NCBI GenBank assembly: GCA_021773835.1
Contig: JAJFJQ010000052.1
Span: 1-64,000, forward strand
Reading direction: 5' to 3'
DNA length: 64,000 nt
From: Gammaproteobacteria bacterium
GTDB lineage: Bacteria > Pseudomonadota > Gammaproteobacteria > Ga0077536
Shown here one piece after another: positions 33,750 to 42,788 of this stretch. Within the stretch, counting starts at the first letter, position 1; each line of letters starts with the position of its first letter. A model generated the notes under the pieces. That model did no database searches, was not told the origin of the DNA, and worked only from the letters and a program-made list of their open reading frames with translations. Made by a program: the position numbers and the translations under genes.

Positions 33750-34124
33750 TCAAACTTCGCGACGTGCCCAACGTTCCGCTTCGTTAATATCTCGAAACAC
33801 TTCGAATTCCAAATGAACAATTTCGTTTAGCATGATGAACATGCGCGATAGGCCAAATTGCAGATCGCTGCCTGCGACAAGTGCGAGTCTCGCCTCGTTG
33901 TGACGACCGCTCGTTTGGTGTGCGACTTCGCCAAGTTGACGCATTTCCTCCTCGGAAAAACCCTCAACTTCACATCCTCGATAGTCCCATACGCTTGGCA
34001 TATCGGATCTGAAATCAGGATGATCAAGCAACTGAAATATTGCGGCTACCACGTCGTTATGGGTGACACGTCCGGAGAAAGTAATGCGCGCAATTCCGGA
34101 TAATTTGTCCACCACCATTTCCAC
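33750..34124 (-). CDS. SpoIIAA/STAS-like small protein
   Basis: 124 residues. Pattern and length resemble the SpoIIAA-like/STAS-fold group: an N-terminal beta-rich start (VDKLSGIARITFSGRVTHND), a DYRGCEV segment after the second strand, and a C-terminal FEVFRDINEAERWARREV helix typical of that group. No signal peptide or membrane segment. It is a single gene on the minus strand with empty flanks, so it has no informative partner. The fold call is by resemblance only, and the function is unknown. Confidence 0.62.
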   Translation of the reverse strand: MEMVVDKLSGIARITFSGRVTHNDVVAAIFQLLDHPDFRSDMPSVWDYRGCEVEGFSEEEMRQLGEVAHQTSGRHNEARLALVAGSDLQFGLSRMFIMLNEIVHLEFEVFRDINEAERWARREV

Positions 34125-34590
34125 TGGGAAATTACGCAGGCAGCCTACAGCAGGAATTGATGAGATGTTTCGTCATAGATTTCGACCATGACAATTCGTT
34201 TAACGCTAGACTATCCTGAAAACTCAATCTCTAGAGGTCGCGGTCTTCCGGGCTTAATTCGACCGCCGCAGCGTTTGCGCTTGTGTTGAAAATTAAGTCT
34301 ACGCCCCGATAAAACCAAAGTCGACGATGAATTCCGACGCCTCGTTGACTTCGACGCATGTTCGTAATAGTGTGCGCGCCATTAAGCGCCGATTTGATAT
34401 CAGCTTGCGGGCGCTATAGAAGAACAGCTAAAACGAGATCTGCTCGAGACGTTTTCCGTCGCACTGTTCCTCAAGACCCGCAACTCCTAAATCGGCAATA
34501 AACGGTGACCAGATACCGAGGTCCGATATTGTAGTGTCCGCGGGATCCGGCCCAGATCGATTAATTTAGATCACGGTTCGGGATAGACAT
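34125..34590. other. Gene-poor stretch before metZ
   Basis: 466 bp without a supportable gene. Short frames such as the one around 34340-34420 look coding-like for 20-30 codons and then hit stops, so decayed coding sequence is possible but unproven. The metZ promoter probably lies at the right end. Confidence 0.45.
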
Positions 34591-35778
34591 ATGAACGCAA
34601 TTAATGATTTTGATGACGCGCTATCGACCATCGCGTGCCATGCCGGCAGCCTCCAGAGCGCCGAGTTTGAAAACAGCGATCCAATTTTCGTTACCTCGAG
34701 TTTTAGCTTCGAGAACGCTGCGCAAGCGGCGGCGCGATTTTCTGGCAATGAGCCCGGCAATGTGTATTCACGATTTACGAATCCGACGGTACGGACGTTT
34801 GAGCAACGCCTAGCTGCGCTAGAAGGTGGTGAATGTGCCGTTGGAACGGCATCCGGCATGAGCGCCATCATGACCTTGTGCCTGGGAGTGTTAGCCGCGG
34901 GCGATCACGTTGTGTGTTCCTACAGCGTATTTGGCAGCACGATCAATCTTTTTAAAAATATCTTGGCAAATTTCAGTATTGAATTCACCTTCGTCGACCT
35001 GATCGACCTAGAGGCATGGAAAGGTGCGGTGCGGCCGAATACGAAACTCTTTTTTCTGGAGACCCCATCGAATCCATTAACCGAGGTAGCCGATATTGGT
35101 GCACTATCCGCGCTAGCGCATGAATCGGATAGCCTCCTGGTAGTCGATAATTGTTTTTGCACGCCAATATTGCAGCGGCCGCTGTCGCATGGCGCGGACA
35201 TTGTCATTCATTCCGCTACTAAGTACCTCGACGGACAGGGTCGCTGCGTTGGTGGTGCGATCGTGGCGCCGGAAGCCATGGTCGAGGAGAAATTGATCCC
35301 AGTCATGCGCTCGGGCGGTGCGAGCATGAGCCCGTTCAATGCGTGGGTATTTCTTAAAGGCTTGGAAACACTTTCGATCCGCATTCAACAGCATTGCAGA
35401 GCCGCCGGTACGGTTGCGGCGTGGTTGGAGGAGCAAGATCAAATAAAGCGGGTTTATTATCCGGGCCTCGCCAACCATCCACAGCATGATCTCGCAAGTC
35501 GGCAACAAAATGGATACGGCGGGGTCGTGGCCTTCGAGGTAGATGGCGATCGTGACCGCGCATGGCGAGTCATCGATTCGCTGCGTTTGTTCTCGATCAC
35601 GGGAAACCTCGGGGACACACGCAGTATCGTGACGCATCCGGCCACGACGACCCATTCGCGGGTGAGCGCCGAAGATCGCGCGCGTAGTGGTATTGGTGAT
35701 GATTTGATCCGCCTTTCAATTGGGCTAGAAGAACCCGAGGACCTGCTTGCAGATCTCGCTCAAGCCTTGAGTAGCTAG
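34591..35778 (+). CDS. metZ: O-succinylhomoserine sulfhydrylase MetZ
   Basis: A PLP enzyme of the Cys/Met metabolism family (395 residues) that makes homocysteine directly from O-succinylhomoserine and sulfide. Family blocks: YSRFTNPTVRTFEQRLAALE near residue 55, GTASGMSAIM, the PLP aspartate in LLVVDNCFCTP, and the Schiff-base lysine in HSATKYLDGQGR near residue 212. The assignment to MetZ over MetB or MetY rests on resemblance and on the Pseudomonas-like order purF-metZ. Asd in this window supplies its upstream precursor. ppc follows 16 bp after the stop. Confidence 0.92.
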   Translation: MNAINDFDDALSTIACHAGSLQSAEFENSDPIFVTSSFSFENAAQAAARFSGNEPGNVYSRFTNPTVRTFEQRLAALEGGECAVGTASGMSAIMTLCLGVLAAGDHVVCSYSVFGSTINLFKNILANFSIEFTFVDLIDLEAWKGAVRPNTKLFFLETPSNPLTEVADIGALSALAHESDSLLVVDNCFCTPILQRPLSHGADIVIHSATKYLDGQGRCVGGAIVAPEAMVEEKLIPVMRSGGASMSPFNAWVFLKGLETLSIRIQQHCRAAGTVAAWLEEQDQIKRVYYPGLANHPQHDLASRQQNGYGGVVAFEVDGDRDRAWRVIDSLRLFSITGNLGDTRSIVTHPATTTHSRVSAEDRARSGIGDDLIRLSIGLEEPEDLLADLAQALSS

Positions 35779-35794
35779 ACAACGAGCTGTTGCG

Positions 35795-38578
35795 ATGAGC
35801 ACGCAAACGCCATTGATTAAGACCGTTGTTCCGATTGCGCCCGAGGAGAGTACGGTTGGCATAGAGGCCGCTGCCTACGCTGCTCGGACCACTGAGTTAC
35901 TCGCAAGCATACTGTTGGGCGTGATCAAAAAGCGCGAACCGGCGCTCGAGCCCATCTTATTATCTAGTGACAAGCTTGCCACTCTAGACGAAGCACTGCT
36001 GATGCGCGCGCTGCAGGCGCTCGGTATCTGGTATCAACTGCTCAATATTGCGGAAGAGATTGCGAGCCAACGTCGGCGCCGAATGCTTGAGGTAGCGAAG
36101 GATCCGAGCGCGGTGCCCGGCACCTTCGCCAACGTGTTCAAAGAAGCCCGAAGTGATGGGGTGCAGCCGGATCAGATCCGATCGGTATTCGAGCAGGCGT
36201 TGATAGCACCGGTTATTACGGCGCATCCAACCGAAGCTAAACGGGTCACCGTGCTGGAGATCCATCGGCGCATTTATGTGATCCTATTTGAACTCGAATC
36301 GGACATTTGGACGCCGCGCGAACGCGACAACATCGTCGGTCGGCTCACCGCGGAAATTGAGCTGTTGTGGCTTACCGGCGAGCTTCGTATTGAACGGCCG
36401 ACAGTTGAAGACGAAGTTGCTTGGGGGTTGCATTTCTTCAACGAATCGCTCTATACGCAACTACCGATTTTGATGCAAAAATTGCGTGCGGCACTCGCGG
36501 TATCGTATCCCGACGATGACTTTGAGCTGCCGGCGATATTTCGTTTTGGCTCTTGGGTTGGCGGTGACCGTGACGGAAACCCTGGTGTCCGTAACCGTGC
36601 CACGCATGATGCTTTACATCACAATCGCCTCTCCGTGCTTAGACACTATTGCAATGGCTTGCTGCGGTTGAGCGAGCGCCTGAGCGTCGCGGGTCACGCA
36701 GTTGCTATCGATCCGGCATTTTCGATGGCGCTTGAGCGGATCCTCGACGACAGCGGTACGCCCGCAGCCATTGAGCAGAGAAATCCCGGAGAAGTCTTTC
36801 GGCAGTACGCGGCGTGCATGTTGGCGCGCATGCATTCGACCCAACAGGCGGCGGAGCAGCGTACCCGGCCAGCCGCCGGGGCATTCGCTTATCGAGACGC
36901 AGACCAATTTATTCGGGACCTGCGCGCTTTGGAGCATGGGTTGCATGGCGCAGCGTGCGGACCGATTAGCCGCGAGTTGCTAACGCCGCTCATTGACACC
37001 GCGGAAACGTTTCGCTTTTGCACAGCCAGTCTCGACATCCGTGAAAACAGTGCGGTGGTTGCGGCATGCCTGCGCGACATTTGGCGTCTCGTCGAACACA
37101 AAGACCTATCGGAGTGTCCCGATCGCCGCTCGCAAGCGTGGTGTGATTGGCTGGTCGAGCGTCTAGCGGATGACGTTCCGAGTCCATTCGACAAGCACAA
37201 GCTCACTCCTGAAACATTGGAGGTGGTGGAACTATTCGAGTTGATCGAGGAGGCGCGTCGTGAAAATGATCGCCACGCCGTGGCGACGTTTGTTCTCAGC
37301 ATGACCGAATGTGCGGCGGACATCATTGGCATCTACTTGCTCGCACGATTCACGGGTATCTTGGCTACAGGTTCGGGGGACGCGCGACTACCGTTACAAG
37401 TTGTGCCACTGTTCGAGACGATCGCCGATTTACGTGCCGCGCCGGCAATTGTCGACGCCTTACTCGATGTGGCCGTCATCCGCGAACTGTTCGAAACTAG
37501 TGGCGCGGTGTTCGAGATCATGATTGGCTATTCTGACTCGAACAAGGACGGCGGCTTCCTATGTTCGACCTGGGAGACCAATCGCGCGCAACGCCGTCTC
37601 ACCGATCTCGGCCGGCAACGCGGGATTGGGATCGCATTTTTCCATGGGCGCGGCGGATCGGTTGGCCGCGGCGGTGCGCCGACCGGGCACGCCATCGCGG
37701 CGCAACCAGCAGGGTCGGTCGCCGGTCGGCTTCGCGTGACGGAGCAGGGTGAAGTGGTGTCGTATAAATATGCGAACCATGGCACCGCGCTCTACAACAT
37801 GGAATTGCTATCCGCGAGCGTATTGGCGCATACCCTGAAGTCGGAGAATGAAGACGCCTTGCGGCCCGAGCCGGCGCGAGAAGATTCCTTGGATGCCCTG
37901 GCGCAACATTCATTTACGTCCTACCGACGGTTTCTTGAGCAACCAGGTTTGGTTGAATACTTCGAGCAAGCGAGCCCCGTCAACGAATTGGTTTTGCTCA
38001 ACATCGGATCGCGCCCGCCACGACGACGCGAGGACGCAGACCTGTCTGGATTACGGGCGATACCGTGGGTCTTTGCGTGGACGCAAAATCGGCACCTCGT
38101 ACCCGGATGGTATGGGATCGGGTCTGCATTGGCGCAGTTTGTCGACGAACGGGGTAATGCCGCCAACGCGACCCTAGCGCAGCTATATCAGGGATCCCGT
38201 GTTTTTCGTCTCAGTATCGACGAGGTTGAAAAGGCCCTGGCGCAGACTGACCTCACTATCGCTCGGGCCTATGCCGGATTGGTCGAAAATGCGGCCACCA
38301 AGCAAGCGATCTCGGCCATGATCGATGCGGAGTACCAGCTAACAACGGAGAAGATCTTGCAACTCAACGGTGGTCGGCGCCTTGGCGATAGATTCCCGCG
38401 GTTTCGCCGGCGCTTATCGCGGCGTTTGCATGCGCTCGATATGGTCAACTACAAACAGGTAGAGCTCCTCGCCGCGTTTCGAGGGATGGGGGACGACGAC
38501 GCCCGGCGCCCACAGACCGTCGCGTCGTTATTATTGTCAATTAATTGCCTAGCGGCCGGATTTGGCTGGACCGGTTGA
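35795..38578 (+). CDS. ppc: Phosphoenolpyruvate carboxylase
   Basis: Carboxylates PEP to oxaloacetate, replenishing the TCA cycle and feeding aspartate-family synthesis. 927 residues, full length. The catalytic histidine is in TAHPTEAKR (about residue 150). Other signatures are GSWVGGDRDGNPGV (about 252), GYSDSNKDGGFL (about 575) and the mobile loop FFHGRGGSVGRGGAP (about 615). The last residue is the conserved C-terminal glycine. It begins 16 bp after metZ; both serve aspartate-derived metabolism, so cotranscription is plausible. Confidence 0.97.
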   Translation: MSTQTPLIKTVVPIAPEESTVGIEAAAYAARTTELLASILLGVIKKREPALEPILLSSDKLATLDEALLMRALQALGIWYQLLNIAEEIASQRRRRMLEVAKDPSAVPGTFANVFKEARSDGVQPDQIRSVFEQALIAPVITAHPTEAKRVTVLEIHRRIYVILFELESDIWTPRERDNIVGRLTAEIELLWLTGELRIERPTVEDEVAWGLHFFNESLYTQLPILMQKLRAALAVSYPDDDFELPAIFRFGSWVGGDRDGNPGVRNRATHDALHHNRLSVLRHYCNGLLRLSERLSVAGHAVAIDPAFSMALERILDDSGTPAAIEQRNPGEVFRQYAACMLARMHSTQQAAEQRTRPAAGAFAYRDADQFIRDLRALEHGLHGAACGPISRELLTPLIDTAETFRFCTASLDIRENSAVVAACLRDIWRLVEHKDLSECPDRRSQAWCDWLVERLADDVPSPFDKHKLTPETLEVVELFELIEEARRENDRHAVATFVLSMTECAADIIGIYLLARFTGILATGSGDARLPLQVVPLFETIADLRAAPAIVDALLDVAVIRELFETSGAVFEIMIGYSDSNKDGGFLCSTWETNRAQRRLTDLGRQRGIGIAFFHGRGGSVGRGGAPTGHAIAAQPAGSVAGRLRVTEQGEVVSYKYANHGTALYNMELLSASVLAHTLKSENEDALRPEPAREDSLDALAQHSFTSYRRFLEQPGLVEYFEQASPVNELVLLNIGSRPPRRREDADLSGLRAIPWVFAWTQNRHLVPGWYGIGSALAQFVDERGNAANATLAQLYQGSRVFRLSIDEVEKALAQTDLTIARAYAGLVENAATKQAISAMIDAEYQLTTEKILQLNGGRRLGDRFPRFRRRLSRRLHALDMVNYKQVELLAAFRGMGDDDARRPQTVASLLLSINCLAAGFGWTG

Positions 38579-38675
38579 ACTGATTTCCAGCCAAGCCATC
38601 ACGCCGGTTCCCGCCGCGGAGTTGTGGTGGCACAATGCGCGGTGGTTCTAATGCCTGATAAATGGAGATGCGATA

Positions 38676-39161
38676 GTGACAATTAAAGTTGGTGACAAAG
38701 TACCTGAGGGTGGTTTCGCGGTAATGGGCGCAGACGGCCCTGGGGGCGTGACCTCAGCCGAATTATTTGATGGCAAAAAAGTCGTGCTGTTTTCGGTACC
38801 CGGCGCGTTCACGCCGGCGTGTTCCGCGACCCATTTGCCAGGCTATGTGGCGAATGCCGATGCAATAAAAGCGAAGGGCGTCGATACGGTCGCGTGCCTT
38901 GCGGTGAATGACGTATTTGTGATGAATGCCTGGGGATCAGGCGCCGGAGCCGATGGCAAGGTCACCATGCTTGCCGATGGTAATGGCGATTACACCAAGG
39001 CGCTCGGTCTTGAACTCGATGCTTCCGGTTTTGGGATGGGCACTCGTGGTTTGCGCTTTGCGCTAATCGTCGACAACGGCGTTGTTTCGCAGTGTCTTGT
39101 CGAGGACTCGCCGTCCGAAGTGAAGGCCAGCTCGGCAGAGAACGTACTCAGCAATTTATAG
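38676..39161 (+). CDS. Peroxiredoxin, Prx5-type
   Basis: A 161-residue thiol peroxidase of the atypical Prx5/AhpE-like type. The peroxidatic cysteine lies in VPGAFTPACSATHLPGY (about residue 49, with Thr upstream in the PxxxT/SxxC frame). A second Cys (VACLAVND, about 73) and a third near the C-terminus (SQCLVEDSP) may resolve the sulfenate or be unused. No fused glutaredoxin domain. The start is a GTG at 38676 with GGAGATG upstream. It reduces peroxides and alkyl hydroperoxides using thioredoxin or glutaredoxin (family knowledge). Confidence 0.94.
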   Translation: MTIKVGDKVPEGGFAVMGADGPGGVTSAELFDGKKVVLFSVPGAFTPACSATHLPGYVANADAIKAKGVDTVACLAVNDVFVMNAWGSGAGADGKVTMLADGNGDYTKALGLELDASGFGMGTRGLRFALIVDNGVVSQCLVEDSPSEVKASSAENVLSNL

Positions 39162-39231
39162 GGCTAAGTGCGCAAACGGGATCGGACCCCGCTTGGATTC
39201 ACCGGTGGCGTTCCGATCCGTTGTTCGACAA

Positions 39232-39325
39232 GTTAACCGCGGAGAACACAAACAACACAGAGGATTAAGATTTAAAACTATATCTTAATAAATCTCCGTG
39301 TACTCCGTGATCTCCGTGGTTTTTA
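39232..39325. repeat. Miniature inverted-repeat element related to the GxxExxY cassette
   Basis: Left arm GTTAACCGCGGAGAACAC (from 39232) and right arm, read on the other strand as AAAAACCACGGAGATCACGG, form imperfect inverted repeats of about 30 bp around an AT-rich centre. The same terminal sequence bounds the GxxExxY gene at 46295-46737. This copy has no coding capacity, so it looks like an internally deleted derivative. Confidence 0.7.
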
Positions 39326-39413
39326 TGTTGGTTAAATCGACTGGCGGATCTCGCTACGTTTCAACGCGTAGTACCAATGATCCCGAGCTCCACTATTTAT
39401 TCCGCGACCTGCA

Positions 39414-40865
39414 GTGACAGCCAAAGATAGTAGTGGATTCCATATGTCGCCGGAGGACTTTCGGCGTGAGGGATATGCGCTGATCGATTGGTTGGCGGAC
39501 TACGCGTCGAATGTCGAACAGTACCCAGTGCTGTCGCAGGTCGCCCCGGGCGACATCCGCGCGGCGTTGCCGGATCAGGCGCCGCCGATCGGTGAGCCGT
39601 TCGCCAATATCATGGCCGATTTCGAACGTCATATCTTGCCTGGGATCACCCATTGGCAATCTCCGAACTTCTTTGCCTATTTTCCGGCGAATACTTCTGG
39701 CCCCTCCATATTGGGCGAGTTGCTGAGCGCAGGACTCGGTGTGCAAGGGATGCTGTGGCTAACCAGCCCCGCCTGCACGGAGCTCGAAACCCACGTGCTC
39801 GACTGGATCGTCGACATGCTGGGGCTGCCGGGAAAATTTAAATCAACCAGCGATGGCGGCGGCGTTATCCAAGACTCCGCCTCGAGCGCGACCTTATGTG
39901 CAGTATTGGCCGCACGCGAGCGCGCTACCCGTTTCAATGCCAAAACGTGCGGCCCGAATGGACGTCTCATTGCCTATTGCTCCACCGAGACGCACTCGTC
40001 GCTTGATAAGGCGTGCGCCATCGCCGGGATCGGCACGGACAACGTACGCAAGATAGCGACCGACGATGCACTGGCGATGGATCCGCAAGCGCTAGCCGAA
40101 CAAATCGAGCGCGACCGTAATGCCGGGCTTATTCCGTTTTTTGTGTGCGCGACCATTGGCACCACATCCTCGCTGGCCGTTGATCCGGTCCCAGCGATTG
40201 CGGCGACCTGTGAACAGAATCGCTTATGGTTACATGTGGATGCAGCGATGGCAGGTACGGCTGCGATGTGCGAGGAGCACCGCGCACTACATCGCGGTGT
40301 CGAGCACGCCGATAGCTATTGTTTCAATCCGCACAAATGGATGTTTACAAATTTCGATTGCGATTGTTTCTACGTCGCCGATCGACAAGAGTTGATCAAC
40401 ACCCTAACGATCCTTCCGGAGTATTTGCGCAACGCCGCAACGGATTCCGGTGAAGTAATCGACTACCGCGATTGGCACGTACCACTTGGCCGTCGCTTTC
40501 GTGCCTTGAAACTCTGGTTCGTGATCCGTCATTATGGTGTTGAAGGTCTCAAGCATCACATACGGGAACACGTGCGATTGGCGGCCGAATTTGCCAAATG
40601 GGTAGGCAACTCAGAAGAATTTGAGATCGCCGCACCCCCGCGCTTGAATCTCGTGTGTTTTCGCCACACTGGCGGTGATGAGTTTAACCGGACCTTGATC
40701 GACCGCTTAAATAAAAGCGGTCGATTGTTTCTGTCACACACGAGCATCGCCGGAAAGGTCTGCCTACGCCTATGCATAGGCCAAACGCAGACGACGGATT
40801 CTCATGTAGCCGCCGCCTGGCGGTTGATTGAAGGTACGGCGAGACAACTTGGAGAGCAGCAATGA
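39414..40865 (+). CDS. PLP-dependent aromatic-L-amino-acid decarboxylase family protein
   Basis: A group II decarboxylase, 483 residues. Family blocks are THWQSPNFFAYFPAN (about 82-96), the DSASSATLCAVLAARE segment, HSSLDKACAIAGIG, the PLP aspartate in LWLHVDAAMAGTA (about 280) and the Schiff-base lysine in FNPHKWMFTNFDC (about 308). Resemblance is to aromatic amino acid (Phe/Tyr/Trp/Dopa) decarboxylases rather than glutamate decarboxylase; the substrate cannot be fixed from sequence alone. Start GTG 39414, or ATG 39444 (MSPEDFRREGYAL), which is nearer the usual family beginning. Its stop overlaps the next start by ATGA. Confidence 0.93.
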   Translation: MTAKDSSGFHMSPEDFRREGYALIDWLADYASNVEQYPVLSQVAPGDIRAALPDQAPPIGEPFANIMADFERHILPGITHWQSPNFFAYFPANTSGPSILGELLSAGLGVQGMLWLTSPACTELETHVLDWIVDMLGLPGKFKSTSDGGGVIQDSASSATLCAVLAARERATRFNAKTCGPNGRLIAYCSTETHSSLDKACAIAGIGTDNVRKIATDDALAMDPQALAEQIERDRNAGLIPFFVCATIGTTSSLAVDPVPAIAATCEQNRLWLHVDAAMAGTAAMCEEHRALHRGVEHADSYCFNPHKWMFTNFDCDCFYVADRQELINTLTILPEYLRNAATDSGEVIDYRDWHVPLGRRFRALKLWFVIRHYGVEGLKHHIREHVRLAAEFAKWVGNSEEFEIAAPPRLNLVCFRHTGGDEFNRTLIDRLNKSGRLFLSHTSIAGKVCLRLCIGQTQTTDSHVAAAWRLIEGTARQLGEQQ

Positions 40866-41572
40866 AACGGAGTTATAACGCGGCGATTGTCGCTACAATT
40901 ATTGCATTGGTTTCGGCTGGCGCAGCATATGCGCATGATGCAGACCCCACCTACGACAGAATTTCCCTAACCGCGAGCGCCGAGCGAGAAGTCGAAAACG
41001 ACACGCTTGTGGCGGTTCTATTTGCCGAACACCAGGCGCAACGCCAACAAGCAGTGTCGCAAGCCGTGAATACCGCGATCAGCTGGGCGCTCGATAAATC
41101 GAAGGCCACCGAGAGCATCAAAGTGCAGACGATGCAGTACAATACCTCGCCCTTATACGACAAGAAAATCATTACCGGTTGGCGCGCACGCCAATCGATC
41201 CGGCTAGAAAGTAAGGACGCCGAGAAGCTTAGCGATCTCATTGGCGAACTCCAGGAACGTCTGTCGATAGGCTCAGTGAACTACGCCGTGTCGAAAGCGG
41301 CGCGCGACTTGGCAGAAGAAGCGCTTACCAGCGAAGCACTTGCGCAATACCGTCGGCGCGCGGAGCTCGTCACCCGTGATCTCGGGCGGAAAACCTATCG
41401 CATCGTCCAGCTCAATATCAATTCTCACGGTGCGCGCCCGCGCCAGATCGCTTACGCCACCAGAGGCATGGCGGCAATGGAAAAATCGGCCGGACCGGCA
41501 ATCGAGGCCGGCGTGCAAACCGTCAGCGTGAACGTTTCGGGTACGATTGAGGTAGACGCCGGTTCGATGTAG
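40862..41572 (+). CDS. SIMPL (DUF541) domain periplasmic protein
   Basis: 236 residues. A signal peptide (about 1-24, ending AGAAYA) precedes a SIMPL domain: DRISLTASAEREVENDTLVAVL at the start, then a coiled middle, and a C-terminal VQTVSVNVSGTIEV strand. SIMPL proteins are periplasmic or outer-membrane-associated and are linked to oxidative-stress tolerance in E. coli (YggE); no enzymatic activity is established. The start codon overlaps the decarboxylase stop (ATGA), so the two are translationally coupled. The pairing has no obvious explanation. Confidence 0.88.
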   Translation: MKRSYNAAIVATIIALVSAGAAYAHDADPTYDRISLTASAEREVENDTLVAVLFAEHQAQRQQAVSQAVNTAISWALDKSKATESIKVQTMQYNTSPLYDKKIITGWRARQSIRLESKDAEKLSDLIGELQERLSIGSVNYAVSKAARDLAEEALTSEALAQYRRRAELVTRDLGRKTYRIVQLNINSHGARPRQIAYATRGMAAMEKSAGPAIEAGVQTVSVNVSGTIEVDAGSM

Positions 41573-41581
41573 TCATTGCGC

Positions 41582-41878
41582 ATGCTGCACCTAGCGCTAC
41601 ATTTCATTGTTCCTGCGCTGGTCGCTCGTTGGGGTTACACACAACGCTGGATTCATGTATACCTTATGATGATGGCGACCATGGCGGTCGACCTCGATCA
41701 TCTACTCGCCGATCCCATCTACGATCCCAACCGCTGCAGTATCGGCTTCCATCCACTGCACGGTGCCGTTCCAATTGCCGTGTACATCGGACTCTGCGTA
41801 GTCCCGAAATCGCGGGTCGTCGGCATTGGCCTAGTCATCCACATGTTACTTGACGGGCTAGACTGCGCATCGATGTAA
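41582..41878 (+). CDS. DUF6122-like small membrane protein
   Basis: 98 residues, mostly hydrophobic, with about three predicted membrane segments. Conserved-looking polar islands are MATMAVDLDHLLADPIYDPN and IGFHPLHGAV, a pattern I associate with the DUF6122 family, some of whose members look like small metal-dependent-hydrolase-like membrane proteins (His/Asp rich). I prefer ATG 41582 over the TTG at 41576. It begins 9 bp after the SIMPL gene and may be the third gene of that operon. Function unknown. Confidence 0.78.
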   Translation: MLHLALHFIVPALVARWGYTQRWIHVYLMMMATMAVDLDHLLADPIYDPNRCSIGFHPLHGAVPIAVYIGLCVVPKSRVVGIGLVIHMLLDGLDCASM

Positions 41879-42033
41879 CTATCGATGCAGCCAGTCGCAC
41901 ATCCACGGCCCGTAGCGCAGACGTCTCCACTGCATCATTTCCACGTACCCACTCCGTCAACCGGCGCACTCATTCTGTCGTCCGACCTACTAAGTGATCC
42001 GATTGTGCCTACTTCGTCATCCCATCGTTCCAA

Positions 42034-42381
42034 TTTCGTCATCCCGGCGTACGCCGGGATCCATCGGCCCATGCAGCCCAACATCACTAAAACAAAACGT
42101 TAAGCTTCTACCCCTGCCGCCTCCAACCCCTTGCGAACAGCCGCCAGCTCCGCATTACTCAACGTCCCATAAGGCCGCATCCAAGGCCGCTCGCAACCCC
42201 AACGGACCTATTTCGTCATCCCGGCGTATGCGGAGATCCATCGGCGCATGCGGCCCAACGTCAGCAAAACCAAACGTCAAGGTTCCAATCCTGCCGCCTT
42301 CAACCCCTCGCGAACAGCTGTCAGCTCCGCATCACTCAACGTCCCATAAGGCCGCCTATAGGGCCACCCATAACCCCAGCG
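42034..42381. repeat. Tandem duplication, 177-bp unit, with REP-like palindrome
   Basis: Copy A (42034-42205) and copy B (42211-42381) share the same order: TTCGTCATCCCGGCGTA, ATCCATCGGC, GCCCAAC, a linker, then the reverse-strand 3' end of the downstream gene. They differ at many positions. The CCCGGCGTACGCCGGG palindrome of copy A is a REP-like element; in copy B it has decayed. Confidence 0.85.
42100..42205 (-). pseudogene. Duplicated C-terminal fragment of the 42277-42690 gene
   Basis: Read on the minus strand, this piece encodes RWGCERPWMRPYGTLSNAE, then LAAVRKGLEAAGVEA and a stop. That matches the last 34 or so residues of the intact neighbour (RWGYGWPYRRPYGTLSDAE and onward). It has no start or upstream domain, so it is a leftover of the tandem duplication. 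Confidence 0.8.
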
Positions 42382-42690
42382 AAACGCGGTCGGCAAGTAC
42401 GGCGATCCGCCGACCCGCACACCAGCGAACATCAACGATGCAATCGTCGGCTCTCCAACCGCGTTGACGCACTGTTTCAAAACCCGGTCTGCCTGCAGTC
42501 GCTGCTCAGCAGTCCCGCCCTGCCAGTACGCAATATCGTGAACGGTGCAACACGCAAGCCACAACGTCGGCTTACTCGACGTGCCATCAGGAAATCGACT
42601 ACAACCGTCGGTAGTAAATGGCGCAAGATCTGACGCTTGTACACCCACATAAGCGAACAAAAAAACAACAACAAGGAATGGTTTCATCAA
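42277..42690 (-). CDS. Small exported protein with phospholipase A2-like CC-x2-HD motif
   Basis: 137 residues. A signal peptide (about 1-19, MKPFLVVVFLFAYVGVQA) leads into DGCSRFPDGT and the segment WLACCTVHDIAYWQGGT (about 45-61). The paired cysteines followed by HD match the PLA2 catalytic pattern CCxxHD, where His and Asp are the active-site pair. Further Cys (KQCVNAVGE) could pair. Only this motif supports the assignment; the calcium loop is not clear, so enzymatic activity is inference. Its 3' end is duplicated in tandem downstream. Confidence 0.72.
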   Translation of the reverse strand: MMKPFLVVVFLFAYVGVQASDLAPFTTDGCSRFPDGTSSKPTLWLACCTVHDIAYWQGGTAEQRLQADRVLKQCVNAVGEPTIASLMFAGVRVGGSPYLPTAFRWGYGWPYRRPYGTLSDAELTAVREGLKAAGLEP

Positions 42691-42788
42691 GTATGCATAA
42701 AACTGCGCGTCAAATATGGAGCAGAAGTATCATCTCAGCGCGATCGCTATTACCGATGCTAAGCTCGCTAGGCGACGTTCGATTAACC

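Noticed and set aside
42034-42381. Possible CRISPR array
   Set aside because: Only two long diverged copies with no uniform short repeats or spacers.
41994-42467. 157-codon plus-strand frame with internal repeats
   Set aside because: It is produced by the 177-bp tandem duplication and reads antisense to the CC-x2-HD gene.
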